From assembly GCF_009882975.1 (NCBI RefSeq), contig NZ_WTUX01000022.1:194088-258087 (forward strand): a stretch of DNA of 64,000 nucleotides, in the 5' to 3' direction. This document shows positions 36,541 to 48,567 of the stretch, piece after piece (positions within the stretch are counted from its first letter, which is position 1; the number at the start of each line of letters is the position of its first letter). Below the pieces are notes generated by a model. That model had not been told where the DNA came from. It ran no database searches and worked only from the letters and a program-made list of their open reading frames with translations. The position numbers and the translations under genes are program-made. This DNA comes from Maritimibacter harenae. GTDB lineage: Bacteria; Pseudomonadota; Alphaproteobacteria; Rhodobacterales; Rhodobacteraceae.

Positions 36541-37149
36541 TCAGCCCGCAGGCGCCGTCGCCGCCATGCTGGGACGCTGGGAAAACGCTTCGTACCACGA
36601 TGCGAGCTCGGCCCGCCCGGTGCGCCAGTCACGGTCGCCGTGGCGAAAATCGAGGTATCCGAGCGCGCAGCCGATGGCGATCTGACCCGCGTCGATCGGC
36701 CCGGCCAGGTGGCTCATCCAGCGCGCCACGAGCGCGTCGAGCGCGCCCTCGATCTTGCTCCACTGCGCGTCGACCCACACGTCGTAGCGCTTTTCCTCGG
36801 GCCGCACCCGGCCCTCGTAGACCATGAGAACCGCGGCATCCATGATCCCGTCCGCCGTCGCCTCGAGCGTCAGGACCTCCCAGATTCGACGCTCCTTGTA
36901 GAGGCCGGCATCCGCGCGGGCGTCGAGGAAGCGGGTGATGACCCGGCTGTCGTAGAGCGTGCAGCCATCGGGGCGGATGAGCGCCGGCACCTTCTTCATC
37001 GGGTTCGCCGCCGAGGCTTCGGCCGAGGGGGTCACGGGGGTCGTGACCGTCTCGATCATCTCGACCTCGTCGTCCTGCTCCGTTTCCAGAAGCATGACCC
37101 GCACCTTCCGCACGAAAGGCGAGGCGGCATTGCCCACAAGCTGCATCAT
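36541..37149 (-). CDS. Glutathione S-transferase family protein
   Basis: The protein has 202 residues. The N-terminal thioredoxin fold shows 'GNAASPFVRKVRVMLLE' (Ser near residue 10 as candidate glutathione-activating residue), the cis-Pro in 'MKKVPALIRPDGCTLYDSRVI' and the 'YDSRVITRFLD' helix. The C-terminal helical domain contains 'IAIGCALGYLDFRHGDRDWR'. It looks like the YibF/GstB-type cytoplasmic enzymes; the substrate is unknown. The start at 37149 is next to a second ATG at 37146 and follows AGGAAAG. Confidence 0.9.
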   Translation of the reverse strand: MMQLVGNAASPFVRKVRVMLLETEQDDEVEMIETVTTPVTPSAEASAANPMKKVPALIRPDGCTLYDSRVITRFLDARADAGLYKERRIWEVLTLEATADGIMDAAVLMVYEGRVRPEEKRYDVWVDAQWSKIEGALDALVARWMSHLAGPIDAGQIAIGCALGYLDFRHGDRDWRTGRAELASWYEAFSQRPSMAATAPAG

Positions 37150-37153
37150 GTCG

Positions 37154-37432
37154 TCAGACTTTCCTGAATTTGACCCGTCCAAGCGCGGTGGCATCCACCT
37201 CGAGCGCCGGACCAGTGGTGCCAAACCGGAAGACCCGGCGCAAGCGCCCCGTCGCCGAAACCTGCTCCGGCTCGCGCCGGACCGTCATGCCCTCGGCCAC
37301 GTCGTCCAGCGCGTCCTCGGCCCGCTGGTCGCGCCGCCCGGGTTCGACCCGGCGCGCAAGGCGATAGCTGGCCAGGGCGACCCCGCCACAGGTCACGGCG
37401 TAAAGGGCGATGGGGGCAAGCGGTAGCGGCAT
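37154..37432 (-). CDS. Hypothetical small protein with N-terminal helix
   Basis: The protein has 92 residues. One hydrophobic segment at the N-terminus ('PIALYAVTCGGVALASYRLA', about residues 6-25) is followed by a charged region, and the C-terminus 'VFRFGTTGPALEVDATALGRVKFRKV' may be a small beta unit. I do not recognise the family. ATG 37432 has AGGAG six bases upstream. It ends 4 nt before the GST start, so the two are likely co-transcribed. Confidence 0.6.
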   Translation of the reverse strand: MPLPLAPIALYAVTCGGVALASYRLARRVEPGRRDQRAEDALDDVAEGMTVRREPEQVSATGRLRRVFRFGTTGPALEVDATALGRVKFRKV

Positions 37433-37489
37433 GTTACACTCCTTCACATCGAGATTAGGAGCTACCCGGGCCGCTGTCCAACGCTATCG

Positions 37490-38110
37490 TCAGTCGATGT
37501 CGGGGCGGCGCATCAGCGCCGAAAGGGCCGCGATCTCCTGCCCCATGCCCTTCTTCATCTTGCGCGAGGCGGCGTGGCGCACCGGGGGCGACTTGTTCTG
37601 ACCCAGCTTCCAGGTGCCCTCGACCTCTTCGACATGAAGCCGCACGGGCACGATGGCGCGCTGCATCTTCTCGAACACCTCCGGCGTCATCTTGTCGGGC
37701 GACCACGGGGTCTTGCCCTTGATGCGGCTCTCGAAGGCATAGGATTGGAAGGCCAGCAGCCCCGGCAACACGTCGTCGGGCCGCCGCTCCAGCATCCCTC
37801 GCAGGTGAACGGCGACGTAATTCCAGGTCGGCACCTGGTCTTCGACCCCGTACCAGTCGGGCGAGACATAGGCGTCCGGCCCGTTGACCACGATGGCCGC
37901 CGCCACCGGCGCCTCCAGCGCGCGCAGAATCGGGTTCGAACGCACCAGGTGCAACGCGGCGATCGAGCCGTCCTCGTTCAGCGTGAAGGGCACGTGAGCA
38001 AAGAGCGGCGCATCCTCTCCGTTGATCGACAGGATGCCGAAGCCGCGCTCGCGCGCGAAGGCCAGGTTGCGGGCCGTATCGGCTTTGCGAAAGGCCGGGT
38101 TCGGGTGCAT
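37490..38110 (-). CDS. FMN-binding negative transcriptional regulator family protein (PaiB-like)
   Basis: This 206-residue protein has the split-barrel flavin-binding fold of the PaiB family: '[20 protein letters not shown]', 'LFAHVPFTLNEDGSIAALHL', 'VVNGPDAYVSPDWYG' and 'VPTWNYVAVHLRG'. PaiB was described as a repressor in Bacillus, but the family's true activity may be enzymatic. The ATG shares a base with the stop of mtaB (TGATG), so it is the third gene of a dapF-mtaB-paiB-like string. Confidence 0.88.
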   Translation of the reverse strand: MHPNPAFRKADTARNLAFARERGFGILSINGEDAPLFAHVPFTLNEDGSIAALHLVRSNPILRALEAPVAAAIVVNGPDAYVSPDWYGVEDQVPTWNYVAVHLRGMLERRPDDVLPGLLAFQSYAFESRIKGKTPWSPDKMTPEVFEKMQRAIVPVRLHVEEVEGTWKLGQNKSPPVRHAASRKMKKGMGQEIAALSALMRRPDID

Positions 38111-39357
38111 CAGGCCACCAGTTGGCCGTTCGCCTGCCCCGCGATGCGCGCGGTGACGATCTGGCCCTCGGGCTGGTCCGAACCGAAGGTCACTTCCGCG
38201 AAATGCTCGGTCCGGCCCATGCGCGGGTTTTCCATCAGGACCGTGTGCGTCACGCCCTGCTGCGCGTCGAGGTGGCGCGCCACGGCCGCTTCGCCCGCCG
38301 CACGCAACCGCGCCGCCCGGTCCTTGATCACCGCGCCGTTCACCTTCTGCGGGATGCGCGCCGCCGGCGTGCCCTCGCGCGCCGAGTACGGGAAGACGTG
38401 GAGCCACGTCAGGTCGCACTCCTCGACAAGCCGCAGCGAGTTCTCGAAATGCGCCTCGGTCTCGGTCGGGAAGCCCGCGATGATGTCGGCCCCGAACGTG
38501 ATTCCGGGCCGAAGGCGCCGCGCCTCTTCGCAGAAGGCGATGGAATCGTCGCGCAGGTGGCGGCGCTTCATGCGCTTGAGGATCAGGTCGTCGCCGTGCT
38601 GAAGGCTGAGGTGAAGATGCGGCATCAGCCGCTTCTCGGTCGCGATGGCGAGCATCAGGTTCTCGTCCGCCTCGATGCTGTCGATCGAAGAGATCCGCAG
38701 GCGCGGCAGGTCCGGCACGAGCTTGAGGATGCGCATCACGAGATCGCCCAGCCGTGGTGTGCCCGGCAGGTCGGCCCCCCAGCTGGTCAGGTCGACGCCG
38801 GTCAGCACCACTTCGTTGTAGCCCGACTGCACGAGCCGCTTGATCTGGTCCACCACGACGCCCGCGGGCACCGAGCGCGAATTGCCCCGACCGTAGGGGA
38901 TGATGCAGAACGTGCAGCGGTGGTCGCAGCCGTTCTGCACCTGCACGTAGGCGCGCGACCGCGTGCCGAACCCGTCGATCAGGTGACCGGCGGTCTCGGT
39001 GACCGACATGATGTCGTCGACCTGCACCTTCTCGGACGTTTCCATGAGCCCGGCCCAGGTGGCGGGCTGCATCTTCTCCGAATTGCCGACGACGAGGTCG
39101 ACCTCGTCCATCCCCGCGAAAGTGTCCGGTTCGGTCTGCGCGGCGCAGCCGGTGACGATCAGCTTCGCCTCGGGATTCTCGCGGCGCAGGCGGCGGATTT
39201 CCTGCCGCGCCTTGCGCACGGCCTCGGCGGTGACGGCGCAGGTGTTGACCACCACAGCGCCCTCGACCCCCGCCTCGTCGGCGAGCGACTTCATCGCCTC
39301 GGTTTCATACGCGTTCAGCCGGCATCCCAGCGTCGCGAAGATCGGTGCGTCAGTCAT
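38110..39357 (-). CDS. mtaB: tRNA t6A37 methylthiotransferase MtaB
   Basis: This 415-residue methylthiotransferase has two Fe-S clusters. The N-terminal UPF0004 domain has Cys residues in '[10 protein letters not shown]', 'NTCAVT' and 'VTGCAAQ'. The radical-SAM motif is '[19 protein letters not shown]', and a short TRAM-like end follows. The 'CRLNAYE' form points to the MtaB branch rather than MiaB. It thiomethylates t6A37 in tRNAs reading ANN codons. GGAGG precedes ATG 39357, which overlaps the dapF stop by 4 nt. Confidence 0.94.
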   Translation of the reverse strand: MTDAPIFATLGCRLNAYETEAMKSLADEAGVEGAVVVNTCAVTAEAVRKARQEIRRLRRENPEAKLIVTGCAAQTEPDTFAGMDEVDLVVGNSEKMQPATWAGLMETSEKVQVDDIMSVTETAGHLIDGFGTRSRAYVQVQNGCDHRCTFCIIPYGRGNSRSVPAGVVVDQIKRLVQSGYNEVVLTGVDLTSWGADLPGTPRLGDLVMRILKLVPDLPRLRISSIDSIEADENLMLAIATEKRLMPHLHLSLQHGDDLILKRMKRRHLRDDSIAFCEEARRLRPGITFGADIIAGFPTETEAHFENSLRLVEECDLTWLHVFPYSAREGTPAARIPQKVNGAVIKDRAARLRAAGEAAVARHLDAQQGVTHTVLMENPRMGRTEHFAEVTFGSDQPEGQIVTARIAGQANGQLVA

Positions 39358-40190
39358 TCCACGCCCTCCAGGAAGGCTTTCGTCAGCACGGCGTCGAAAA
39401 CATGCGCGGTCGGCCCGGTCATCCACACGCCGTCCTCGCGCCAGTCGAGGGTCAGCCAGCCGCCATCGACCTCCATGCGCACCTTGCGGTCGGTGAGGCC
39501 CCGTTCGGCGGCAGCCACGGCGGTGGCGCAGGCCCCGGACCCGCAGGCCAGCGTGATGCCGGTCCCGCGCTCCCAGACCCGCATGCGAATCTCGTCAAGC
39601 GCCCGGACCTCGGCGAACTCCACGTTCGTGCGCTGCGGGAAAAGCGGGTCGAACTCCACCGCCCGGCCGCGCTCGGCCACGTCGATCGCATTCACGTCGT
39701 CGACGAAGAAGACCGCGTGCGGGTTGCCCATGCCCACGCCCATCGGGTCGCCGTCGAGCGGCAGGTGCCGCGTGTCCATCGCGCGCGACAGGGGAATCTC
39801 GTCCCACATCATCTGCGGCGGGCCCATGTTCACATGCACCGCGCCATCCACCAGCCGCGCCTCGAGCACGCCGCGCGTGGTGCGGATGGTCAGACGGTCG
39901 CGCCCGCCCTCGTCGAACAGGTAGCGCGCCACGCAGCGCGTCGCGTTCCCGCAGGCCCCGGCACGGCTTCCGTCGCTGTTCCAGAAGTCCAGGTCGATGT
40001 CCGCTGCGTCGCTGTCGCGGATCTCGGCCAGCTGGTCGAATCCCACGCCGCGATGCCGGTCGCCCAGCGCCCGCGCAAGCGGTTCGGTGGTCACGGCGGA
40101 GCGCCCCCGTGAATCGAAAATCACGAAGTCATTGCCGGCGCCGTGCCACTTCATGAAGGGCAGGCCTGTCTGGTCGCGCGTGGTGCTCAT
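39354..40190 (-). CDS. dapF: Diaminopimelate epimerase
   Basis: The protein has 278 residues. The two half-sites each carry a catalytic Cys: C80 in '[12 protein letters not shown]' and C216 in '[11 protein letters not shown]'. '[13 protein letters not shown]' at the N-terminus and '[13 protein letters not shown]' complete the signature. It interconverts LL- and meso-diaminopimelate for lysine and peptidoglycan. The start at 40190 gives the standard N-terminus. The tRNA-Lys gene lies divergently, 95 nt to the right. Confidence 0.97.
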   Translation of the reverse strand: MSTTRDQTGLPFMKWHGAGNDFVIFDSRGRSAVTTEPLARALGDRHRGVGFDQLAEIRDSDAADIDLDFWNSDGSRAGACGNATRCVARYLFDEGGRDRLTIRTTRGVLEARLVDGAVHVNMGPPQMMWDEIPLSRAMDTRHLPLDGDPMGVGMGNPHAVFFVDDVNAIDVAERGRAVEFDPLFPQRTNVEFAEVRALDEIRMRVWERGTGITLACGSGACATAVAAAERGLTDRKVRMEVDGGWLTLDWREDGVWMTGPTAHVFDAVLTKAFLEGVE

Positions 40191-40285
40191 GGCGCGCATA
40201 TACGCTTGGTGGAAAAACAATGCCAGAGAGTGCCGTTTTTTCTCTTGACCCCGTAGCCCCCTCGCCTTAGTCAGCGCTCCGCAGT

Positions 40286-40361
40286 GGGCCGTTAGCTCAG
40301 TTGGTAGAGCAACTGACTTTTAATCAGTGGGTCGCAGGTTCGAATCCTGCACGGCTCACCA
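40286..40361 (+). tRNA. tRNA-Lys (anticodon UUU)
   Basis: The cloverleaf folds fully. The 7-bp acceptor is GGGCCGT/ACGGCTC with one G-U. There is a D-arm, an anticodon stem ACTGA/TCAGT with loop CTTTTAA (TTT at 40319-40321), a T-arm with GGTTCGAATCC, discriminator A and an encoded CCA. It reads AAA and AAG. Confidence 0.98.
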
Positions 40362-40474
40362 CTTCGCAAGACAGACGTTGATCGACAGGCATCGCCGCCA
40401 GGCGGGCGCCTTCGATGCGTTTGCGCGACCTATTCCCGACTTTCGCAAGTGCCACGGCGCATGTCGGAACGCCG

Positions 40475-40489
40475 TTAACCCTTTGTTAA
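40475..40489 (+). promoter_or_regulatory. CtrA-type box upstream of the sugar transferase gene
   Basis: A perfect TTAA-N7-TTAA (TTAACCCTTTGTTAA) lies 109 nt before the ATG. A second partial site (TTAA-N7-TAAG) starts at 40501. The pair suggests cell-cycle or motility-linked control of polysaccharide priming; binding is inferred. Confidence 0.5.
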
Positions 40490-40597
40490 TGCTGGCCGGG
40501 TTAACGCTTTCTAAGGTTATCGACGGCTTGCATCAGGGACCGCAAGGGGGCGGTCATTTTGGGGAGCGGGGGCATCCTGAAGGGAGGATGTCGCCCG

Positions 40598-41290
40598 ATG
40601 GCTTTTGAAACGACGAATATCGAATCCTACTCCGCCCGGGTCGCCCAGGCGCCGCCGGCGGATATCGGGCGGGACAGGTTCTACCGGCGCGCCGGTAAAT
40701 CCTGGCTCGACCTCGCGCTCGCGATCGTGATGGCGCCGGTGGTGGTGCCGCTGATCCTTCTCCTGTGGCTGTTCACCCGGTGCGACTCGGGGCCCGGATT
40801 CTACGTCCAGTCCCGCGTCGGGCGCGGGGGGCGCGTGTTCAGATGCTACAAGCTGCGCACGATGGTCGTGGATGCCGACCGCCGGCTGGCCGAGCTCTGC
40901 GCCCAAGATCCGGAACGGGCCCGCGAGTGGCGGGAGAATCAGAAGCTCGCCGACGATCCGCGGATCACGCGGCTGGGCCGGTTCCTGCGCGCCACCAGCC
41001 TCGACGAGCTGCCGCAGTACTTCAACGTCCTCAAGGGCGACATGAGCTTCGTGGGCCCCCGCCCCTACATGCTCGACCAGCACGACATGTACCGCGCGGC
41101 AGGCGGCACGGCCTATGGCCGGATGCGGCCGGGGATCACGGGACCCTGGCAACTCGACGGGCGGGGCGAGACGCCGTTCGCCGACCGGGTCGGCTTCGAC
41201 GAAGCCTATTACCGCGCGCAATCGCTGCGCGGGGACCTCCGGATGCTGCTGCGCACGATCGGGGTCGTGATCAACCGGACGGGCACCTGA
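40598..41290 (+). CDS. Undecaprenyl-phosphate sugar transferase (ExoY/bacterial sugar transferase family)
   Basis: The protein has 230 residues. An N-terminal membrane helix (about 35-60, '[20 protein letters not shown]') is followed by the cytoplasmic catalytic domain with '[21 protein letters not shown]', '[35 protein letters not shown]' and '[10 protein letters not shown]'. It transfers a sugar-1-phosphate to undecaprenyl phosphate, starting exopolysaccharide or capsule units. The first sugar is unknown. GGGAGG lies about ten bases before the ATG. No glycosyltransferase cluster follows. Confidence 0.93.
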   Translation: MAFETTNIESYSARVAQAPPADIGRDRFYRRAGKSWLDLALAIVMAPVVVPLILLLWLFTRCDSGPGFYVQSRVGRGGRVFRCYKLRTMVVDADRRLAELCAQDPERAREWRENQKLADDPRITRLGRFLRATSLDELPQYFNVLKGDMSFVGPRPYMLDQHDMYRAAGGTAYGRMRPGITGPWQLDGRGETPFADRVGFDEAYYRAQSLRGDLRMLLRTIGVVINRTGT

Positions 41291-41344
41291 AGCGGGGCGC
41301 GTCGCGCGAAACTTACCCTTGAATGCCCGGCGCGTGCCGCGATT

Positions 41345-42115
41345 ATGGGCGCCATGTTCATGCGCCGTATCGCCGCCGCCTTCGGGCTTGTCCTCGCCAC
41401 GCTGGCCCCGGCCGGCGCGGGACAGGTCACCGTCTTCGCCGCCGCCAGCCTAGGCGAGGTGCTGCGCGACGTAGCCGACCGGTTCGAGGACGAGACGGGA
41501 CACGAAGTGCTCGTCTCGTTCGCCGGCTCCTCTGTGCTCGCCCGCCAGATCCAGCAGGGCGCGCCCGCCGACGTCTTCATCTCCGCCAACCGCGACTGGA
41601 TGCGCGTTCTGGCCGAGGACGGCGCCATCGACCCGGACAGCCGGATCGACCTTCTGACCAACAGCCTGGTGCTGATCGCCCCGGGCCCGGCCACGCCCGC
41701 CCCCATCGACAAGACGCTCGACCTGCCCGCCCGGCTGGGGGACGGCGTCCTCGCGATGGCGCTGGTCGATGCGGTGCCTGCCGGGATCTACGGCAAGGCC
41801 GCGCTCACCACGCTCGGCCTGTGGGACGCGGTGGCCGACAGGATCGCCCAGACCGACAACGTGCGCGCCGCGCTCGCCCTCGTCGCGGCCGGTGAGGCCC
41901 CGCTGGGCATCGTCTATGCCACCGATGCCGCCGCAGAGCCGCGCGTGGGCGTCGTGGGCACCTTCCCGGCCGACAGCCATCCCCGCATCGTCTATCCGGC
42001 CGCCGCCGTGGCAGGCAGCGACAACCCCCTGAACGACGAGTTCCTCTCATTTCTCACCGGTCCCGAGGCCCGGGACATCTTTACCGCCGCCGGCTTCGGC
42101 ATGGTCGATTCATGA
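41345..42115 (+). CDS. modA: Molybdate ABC transporter substrate-binding protein
   Basis: This protein has about 256 residues, with signal peptide 'MRRIAAAFGLVLATLAPAG' and mature start 'QVTVFAAASLGEVLRDVADRFE'. Ligand-site Ser residues lie in 'AAASL' and 'FAGSSVLARQI', with 'GAPADVFISANRDWM' and 'VYATDAAAEPRV' also present. It binds molybdate or tungstate. Three in-frame ATGs (41345, 41354, 41360) compete and none has a strong ribosome site; the last gives the neatest signal peptide. I find no ModE-type palindrome in the 54 nt upstream. Confidence 0.95.
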   Translation: MGAMFMRRIAAAFGLVLATLAPAGAGQVTVFAAASLGEVLRDVADRFEDETGHEVLVSFAGSSVLARQIQQGAPADVFISANRDWMRVLAEDGAIDPDSRIDLLTNSLVLIAPGPATPAPIDKTLDLPARLGDGVLAMALVDAVPAGIYGKAALTTLGLWDAVADRIAQTDNVRAALALVAAGEAPLGIVYATDAAAEPRVGVVGTFPADSHPRIVYPAAAVAGSDNPLNDEFLSFLTGPEARDIFTAAGFGMVDS

Positions 42116-42806
42116 CCCTCACGGGCTGGCTCGGACCCGAGGAATGGCAAGCGGTCGCCCTGTCACTCAAGGTCGCGACCTGGGCGACGCTGGCGAGCCT
42201 CCCGCCCGGAATCCTCGTGGCCTACGCGCTGGCCCGATGGCGCTTCCCGGGGCGGCATGTCCTCAACGGTCTCGTGCACCTGCCCCTGATCCTGCCGCCG
42301 GTGGTCACGGGCTACCTCCTGCTTCTCACCTTCGGGCGGCAGGGGCCCGTCGGCGCCCTGCTCGACCCGATCGGCATCACCTTCGCGTTCCGCTGGACCG
42401 GCGCTGCACTGGCCGCCGCGATCATGGCGTTCCCACTGCTGGTGCGCGCCATCCGGCTGTCGATCGAGGCGGTCGATCCGAAGCTCGAGGAAGCCGCCGC
42501 CACGCTTGGCGCCTCGCGGCTCCGGGTCTTCGTGACCATCACCCTGCCGCTCATCCTGCCCGGCCTCCTCGCCGGCGCGATCCTCGCCTTCGCCAAGGCG
42601 ATGGGGGAATTCGGCGCGACGATCACCTTCGTCTCCAACATTCCGGGCCAGACGCAGACCCTGCCCACCGCGATCTACGCCTTTCTGCAGGTCCCGGGAG
42701 GCGAGGCATCGGCGATCCGACTGGTCGTCATATCGGTCGCCATCGCGATGCTGGCCCTCGTCCTGTCCGAGGTCTTCGCCCAGCGCCTCGCCCGGAGGCT
42801 CCGGCA

Positions 42807-42810
<4 letters not shown>
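42112..42810 (+). CDS. modB: Molybdate ABC transporter permease
   Basis: This 232-residue protein has five helices and the permease EAA loop 'LEEAAATLGASRLRVFVTITLPLILPG' (about 126-152). 'HLPLILPPVVTGYLLLLTFGRQGPVG' and 'GEFGATITFVSNIPGQTQTLP' are hallmarks of ModB. It overlaps modA and modC by 4 and 4 nt, respectively, so the three genes are translationally coupled. Confidence 0.96.
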
Positions 42811-46009
<3,199 letters not shown>

Positions 46010-46012
46010 TCG

Positions 46013-46130
46013 CCTTTCATCTTTCCTGAAATACGCCGGGGGAGCGTGAGGGGGCAGCGCCCCCTCACCCCGCCCGGTCCCGCGGCACGCGGGGGCGGGC
46101 ACGACCTGCGCGCGCCCGGCAGGGCGCGCC
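46013..46130 (+). repeat. Dispersed intergenic repeat, copy C
   Basis: TTCATCTTTCC then GAAATACGCCGGGGGAG leads into the perfect stem GAGGGGGC/GCCCCCTC with loop AGC at 46048-46066. The following tail (GACCTGCGCGCG block) is nearly the same as in copy A. It lies between the convergent glf and metF genes. Confidence 0.78.
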
Positions 46131-46137
46131 CCGCATG

Positions 46138-46170
46138 AAAAGACCCGCCGCCCGGGACGGGGCGGCGGGT
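46138..46170 (-). terminator. Terminator of the metF operon
   Basis: An 11-bp stem ACCCGCCGCCC / GGGCGGCGGGT at 46143-46170 has a 6-nt loop and is followed, on the minus strand, by CTTTTC. It ends the ligM-like/metF transcript. Confidence 0.85.
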
Positions 46171-46195
46171 CGATGCGAAACCGTGAACGGCGGGA

Positions 46196-47074
46196 TCAGC
46201 CGTTGTCGCGGATGTACTGCGCGCTGTTCTTGATGCCGCCCAGCGGGAAGACGTGGGCGCGCTCGATCAGGCTGTCCGGGTTCTCGGCCTTGTAGGCGGC
46301 GAGCTCGGTCAGAACCTCGGTCGGCTCGAACGGCTTCATCAACTTGGTCAGGTCCTTCGCTCGCTTCTGGAGCACGTTCAGCGACGGGCCGACACCGCAG
46401 GCGATGGCGTACTTGATCAGCGTCTGAAGCTTCGCGGGACCCGCGACCCCGGCGTGGACCGGCATGGTGATGCCCATCTGCTCGAGCCGCTCCGCCCAGT
46501 CGATCATCGGCTTGGCGTCGAAGACGAACTGGGTGACGATCGCCATGTCGATGTCCGACTTGTCGGCATAGGCCTGCTTCCAGCGCAGCGCCTCGTCGAC
46601 GTTGGCGGTCTGGCCCTTGGCGTCGATGTCCGGGTTGCCTTCCGGGTGGCCCGCGACGTGCAGCCGCTTGAACCCGTCGAAGTAACCGGTTTCGAGGAGC
46701 TGGATCGAGCTGTCGAGCGTGCCCACGGGCTTCGTGGGGCTGCCGCCCAGCAGAAGCGCGGTTTCGACGCCGGCTTCGGACACGTAGCGGTCGACCCACT
46801 CCTTCAGTGTCGCGTCATCCTTGATGATGCGCGCCGGGAAGTGCGGCATGACCTCGAACCCGCCGTCGGCAAGCCGCTTGGCGGTGTCGGTCATCTCCTC
46901 GATCGGGGTGCCCTCGATGTGGGCGATGTAGACCCGGGTACCGGCGGGAAGGATTTCGGTGAAATCCTCGACCTTCGCGGCGGTGCGCGGCATCACCTCG
47001 ATTGACACGCCCTCCAGGAAGTCGGCCAGTTGGCCGGCCGCCGGCTTGTTCTTCATCATGTTGACCACAGCCAT
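46196..47074 (-). CDS. metF: Methylenetetrahydrofolate reductase family protein
   Basis: This 292-residue FAD-dependent TIM-barrel protein has 'VSIEVMPRTAAKVEDF' at the start (Glu as candidate catalytic acid), 'TRVYIAHIEGTPIEEM', 'ETALLLGGSPTKPVGTLDSS' and 'HVAGHPEGNPDID'. It is MetF-like but shorter and more divergent than the methionine-pathway enzyme. It follows the LigM-like demethylase by 11 nt, so I infer that it reoxidises 5-methyl-THF to methylene-THF after demethylation. GAGGAGAGG precedes ATG 47074. Confidence 0.88.
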   Translation of the reverse strand: MAVVNMMKNKPAAGQLADFLEGVSIEVMPRTAAKVEDFTEILPAGTRVYIAHIEGTPIEEMTDTAKRLADGGFEVMPHFPARIIKDDATLKEWVDRYVSEAGVETALLLGGSPTKPVGTLDSSIQLLETGYFDGFKRLHVAGHPEGNPDIDAKGQTANVDEALRWKQAYADKSDIDMAIVTQFVFDAKPMIDWAERLEQMGITMPVHAGVAGPAKLQTLIKYAIACGVGPSLNVLQKRAKDLTKLMKPFEPTEVLTELAAYKAENPDSLIERAHVFPLGGIKNSAQYIRDNG

Positions 47075-47085
47075 GGGTCCTCTCC

Positions 47086-48462
47086 TCAAGTCTGCTTGCG
47101 ATACGTTTCCCGGACCGCGTCGTGGATGGGCCAGGGGTGGACTTCCGTCCGGACGTCGATCTGGCGGTGCCGCTCGACGGTCGGTTTAGTCGATCCGCCG
47201 TCCGGCTCACCCCACGTTACCGTCACTTCAGTGCCCGTTTCCGCCACCTCGGGGTCGAGCACGGCGAGGCTGATCCAAGCCCGTTCGTTCGCGGAATAGG
47301 CCGGGGCGATCGAGATGCCCACAGTACGGCCGTCCTTGGTGACCAGATCATACGGGTAGCTGGCATAATGCGCCGCGGGGAAGTCCATGGTCTTCGTCGG
47401 CAGGTCGCCGTCATCCATGAGACCCATGTTCACGGCGAGCACGTCCTCGGGCTTCCAGACCAGCGTCATCTTCTTGCGCTGGGGCTGTTCGGCCATCTTC
47501 TCGAGCGCCTCGCGGCCGATGAAGTCATGGTCGAACTTGACCACGCGGCCGTAGTCCACGTCCCACGGGGTCATGTAGTAATCTTCGATGTTGCCGGTCT
47601 TCATCGACCCGCCGAGCGTCGAGAGCGCCTCGAACGAGGTGGCCTTCAGCCACTCGCGGTAGGGCTTCATCTTCTCGCCGGTGTAGATCGCCGGCACGAC
47701 GCTGGGCACCCAGCCCGACTCGGCCGCGGCCGAGGCGTAGGCGCGGCTGCCGACGAGCCGGAGACCGTACTTCTCGCCCACTTCCATGAGACGCGCCTTG
47801 ACCTTGTCGCCCTCGTCGAACGGACCCCAGATCTCCAGCCCCTGGGCGCCGCCCATGCCGTGGCTGAGGGTCTGCGCCTTGCAGCCGGCGATGGTGATCT
47901 CGCCCATGTTGAAGAACTTGGTGGTGAGCTCACCGCCCTCGTTCACCTCGTTCAGCAGGTCGAGCGCCTTCGGCCCCTGCACTTCGTAACGGTAGGTCAG
48001 ACGGCGGTTCTCCGGGTCGTCCAGCTTGCGCTCGTCACGGGTGACGGTGACGTCGTAACCGCCGGTTTCGGCGTGGTACTGCACCCAGTTCGGCACGATC
48101 GGGCGGCCGACGATGTTCACCTCGTCATCGGCGAGGCCGAAGACGATCGAGTCGCCGATGAGGTAGCCGTCGTGGTTCACGCAGACGATCTGCTTGGCCT
48201 TGCCCTTGCCGAACTTGGCGTAGCTGTTGACCGAGATGTCGGAGAGCAGCTTCATCACGTCCGGGCCTTTGACGTAAAGGTCGGTCATGTGGAAGCTCTG
48301 GTTCATCAGGGCGACGCCTTCGCGCCAGGCGCGCTGCTCTTCGGCCCAATGGGTGTACTCCGCCTCGATCGGGAACGGGTAACGGCCCATCTGGTTGTCG
48401 TACAGCATGGCAAAGGGGCTGTCGTAACCGGCCAACCTTTCTTCAAGGGTCTTCGCGCTCAT
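47086..48462 (-). CDS. LigM/DesA-like tetrahydrofolate-dependent O-demethylase (aminomethyltransferase family)
   Basis: This 458-residue GcvT-fold protein closely follows the layout of Sphingobium LigM/DesA as I remember it: 'NQSFHMTDLYVKGPDVMKLLSD', 'GYLIGDSIVFGLADDEVNIVG', 'HGMGGAQGLEIWGPFDEGDKV', 'GSRAYASAAAESGWVPSVVPAIYTGEKMKPYREWL' in essence, 'NIEDYYMTP' and 'VKFDHDFIGREALE'. LigM and DesA move the methyl group of vanillate and syringate to THF. The family is broad, so the substrate here is open. metF follows and a LysR gene is divergent. The start at 48462 has GGGAGG upstream. Confidence 0.85.
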   Translation of the reverse strand: MSAKTLEERLAGYDSPFAMLYDNQMGRYPFPIEAEYTHWAEEQRAWREGVALMNQSFHMTDLYVKGPDVMKLLSDISVNSYAKFGKGKAKQIVCVNHDGYLIGDSIVFGLADDEVNIVGRPIVPNWVQYHAETGGYDVTVTRDERKLDDPENRRLTYRYEVQGPKALDLLNEVNEGGELTTKFFNMGEITIAGCKAQTLSHGMGGAQGLEIWGPFDEGDKVKARLMEVGEKYGLRLVGSRAYASAAAESGWVPSVVPAIYTGEKMKPYREWLKATSFEALSTLGGSMKTGNIEDYYMTPWDVDYGRVVKFDHDFIGREALEKMAEQPQRKKMTLVWKPEDVLAVNMGLMDDGDLPTKTMDFPAAHYASYPYDLVTKDGRTVGISIAPAYSANERAWISLAVLDPEVAETGTEVTVTWGEPDGGSTKPTVERHRQIDVRTEVHPWPIHDAVRETYRKQT

Positions 48463-48534
48463 CTGGGTGTCCTCCCGCAAGTGGTGTTGGAGCGTATATA
48501 GGCAGGGGGGCGCCGAGCCGCTTATGCGCAGTTT

Positions 48535-48547
48535 GTATAATATATAC
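48535..48547 (+). promoter_or_regulatory. AT-rich promoter/operator in the ligM-like/lysR intergenic region
   Basis: GTATAATATATAC is an inverted repeat (GTATA/TATAC around ATA) that contains a perfect TATAAT at 48536-48541, about 27 nt before the lysR start. GCTTAT direct repeats flank it at 48520 and 48554. It is the likely control point of the divergent pair in the 105-nt gap. Confidence 0.5.
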
Positions 48548-48567
48548 TGAAATGCTTATATCCCAGC

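Noticed and set aside
40501-40515. Second CtrA box after 40475-40489
   Set aside because: The right half is TAAG rather than TTAA; I mention it only as a partial site.
41291-41344. Possible ModE box before modA
   Set aside because: No AT-rich CGTTATATT-type inverted repeat is present in the gap.
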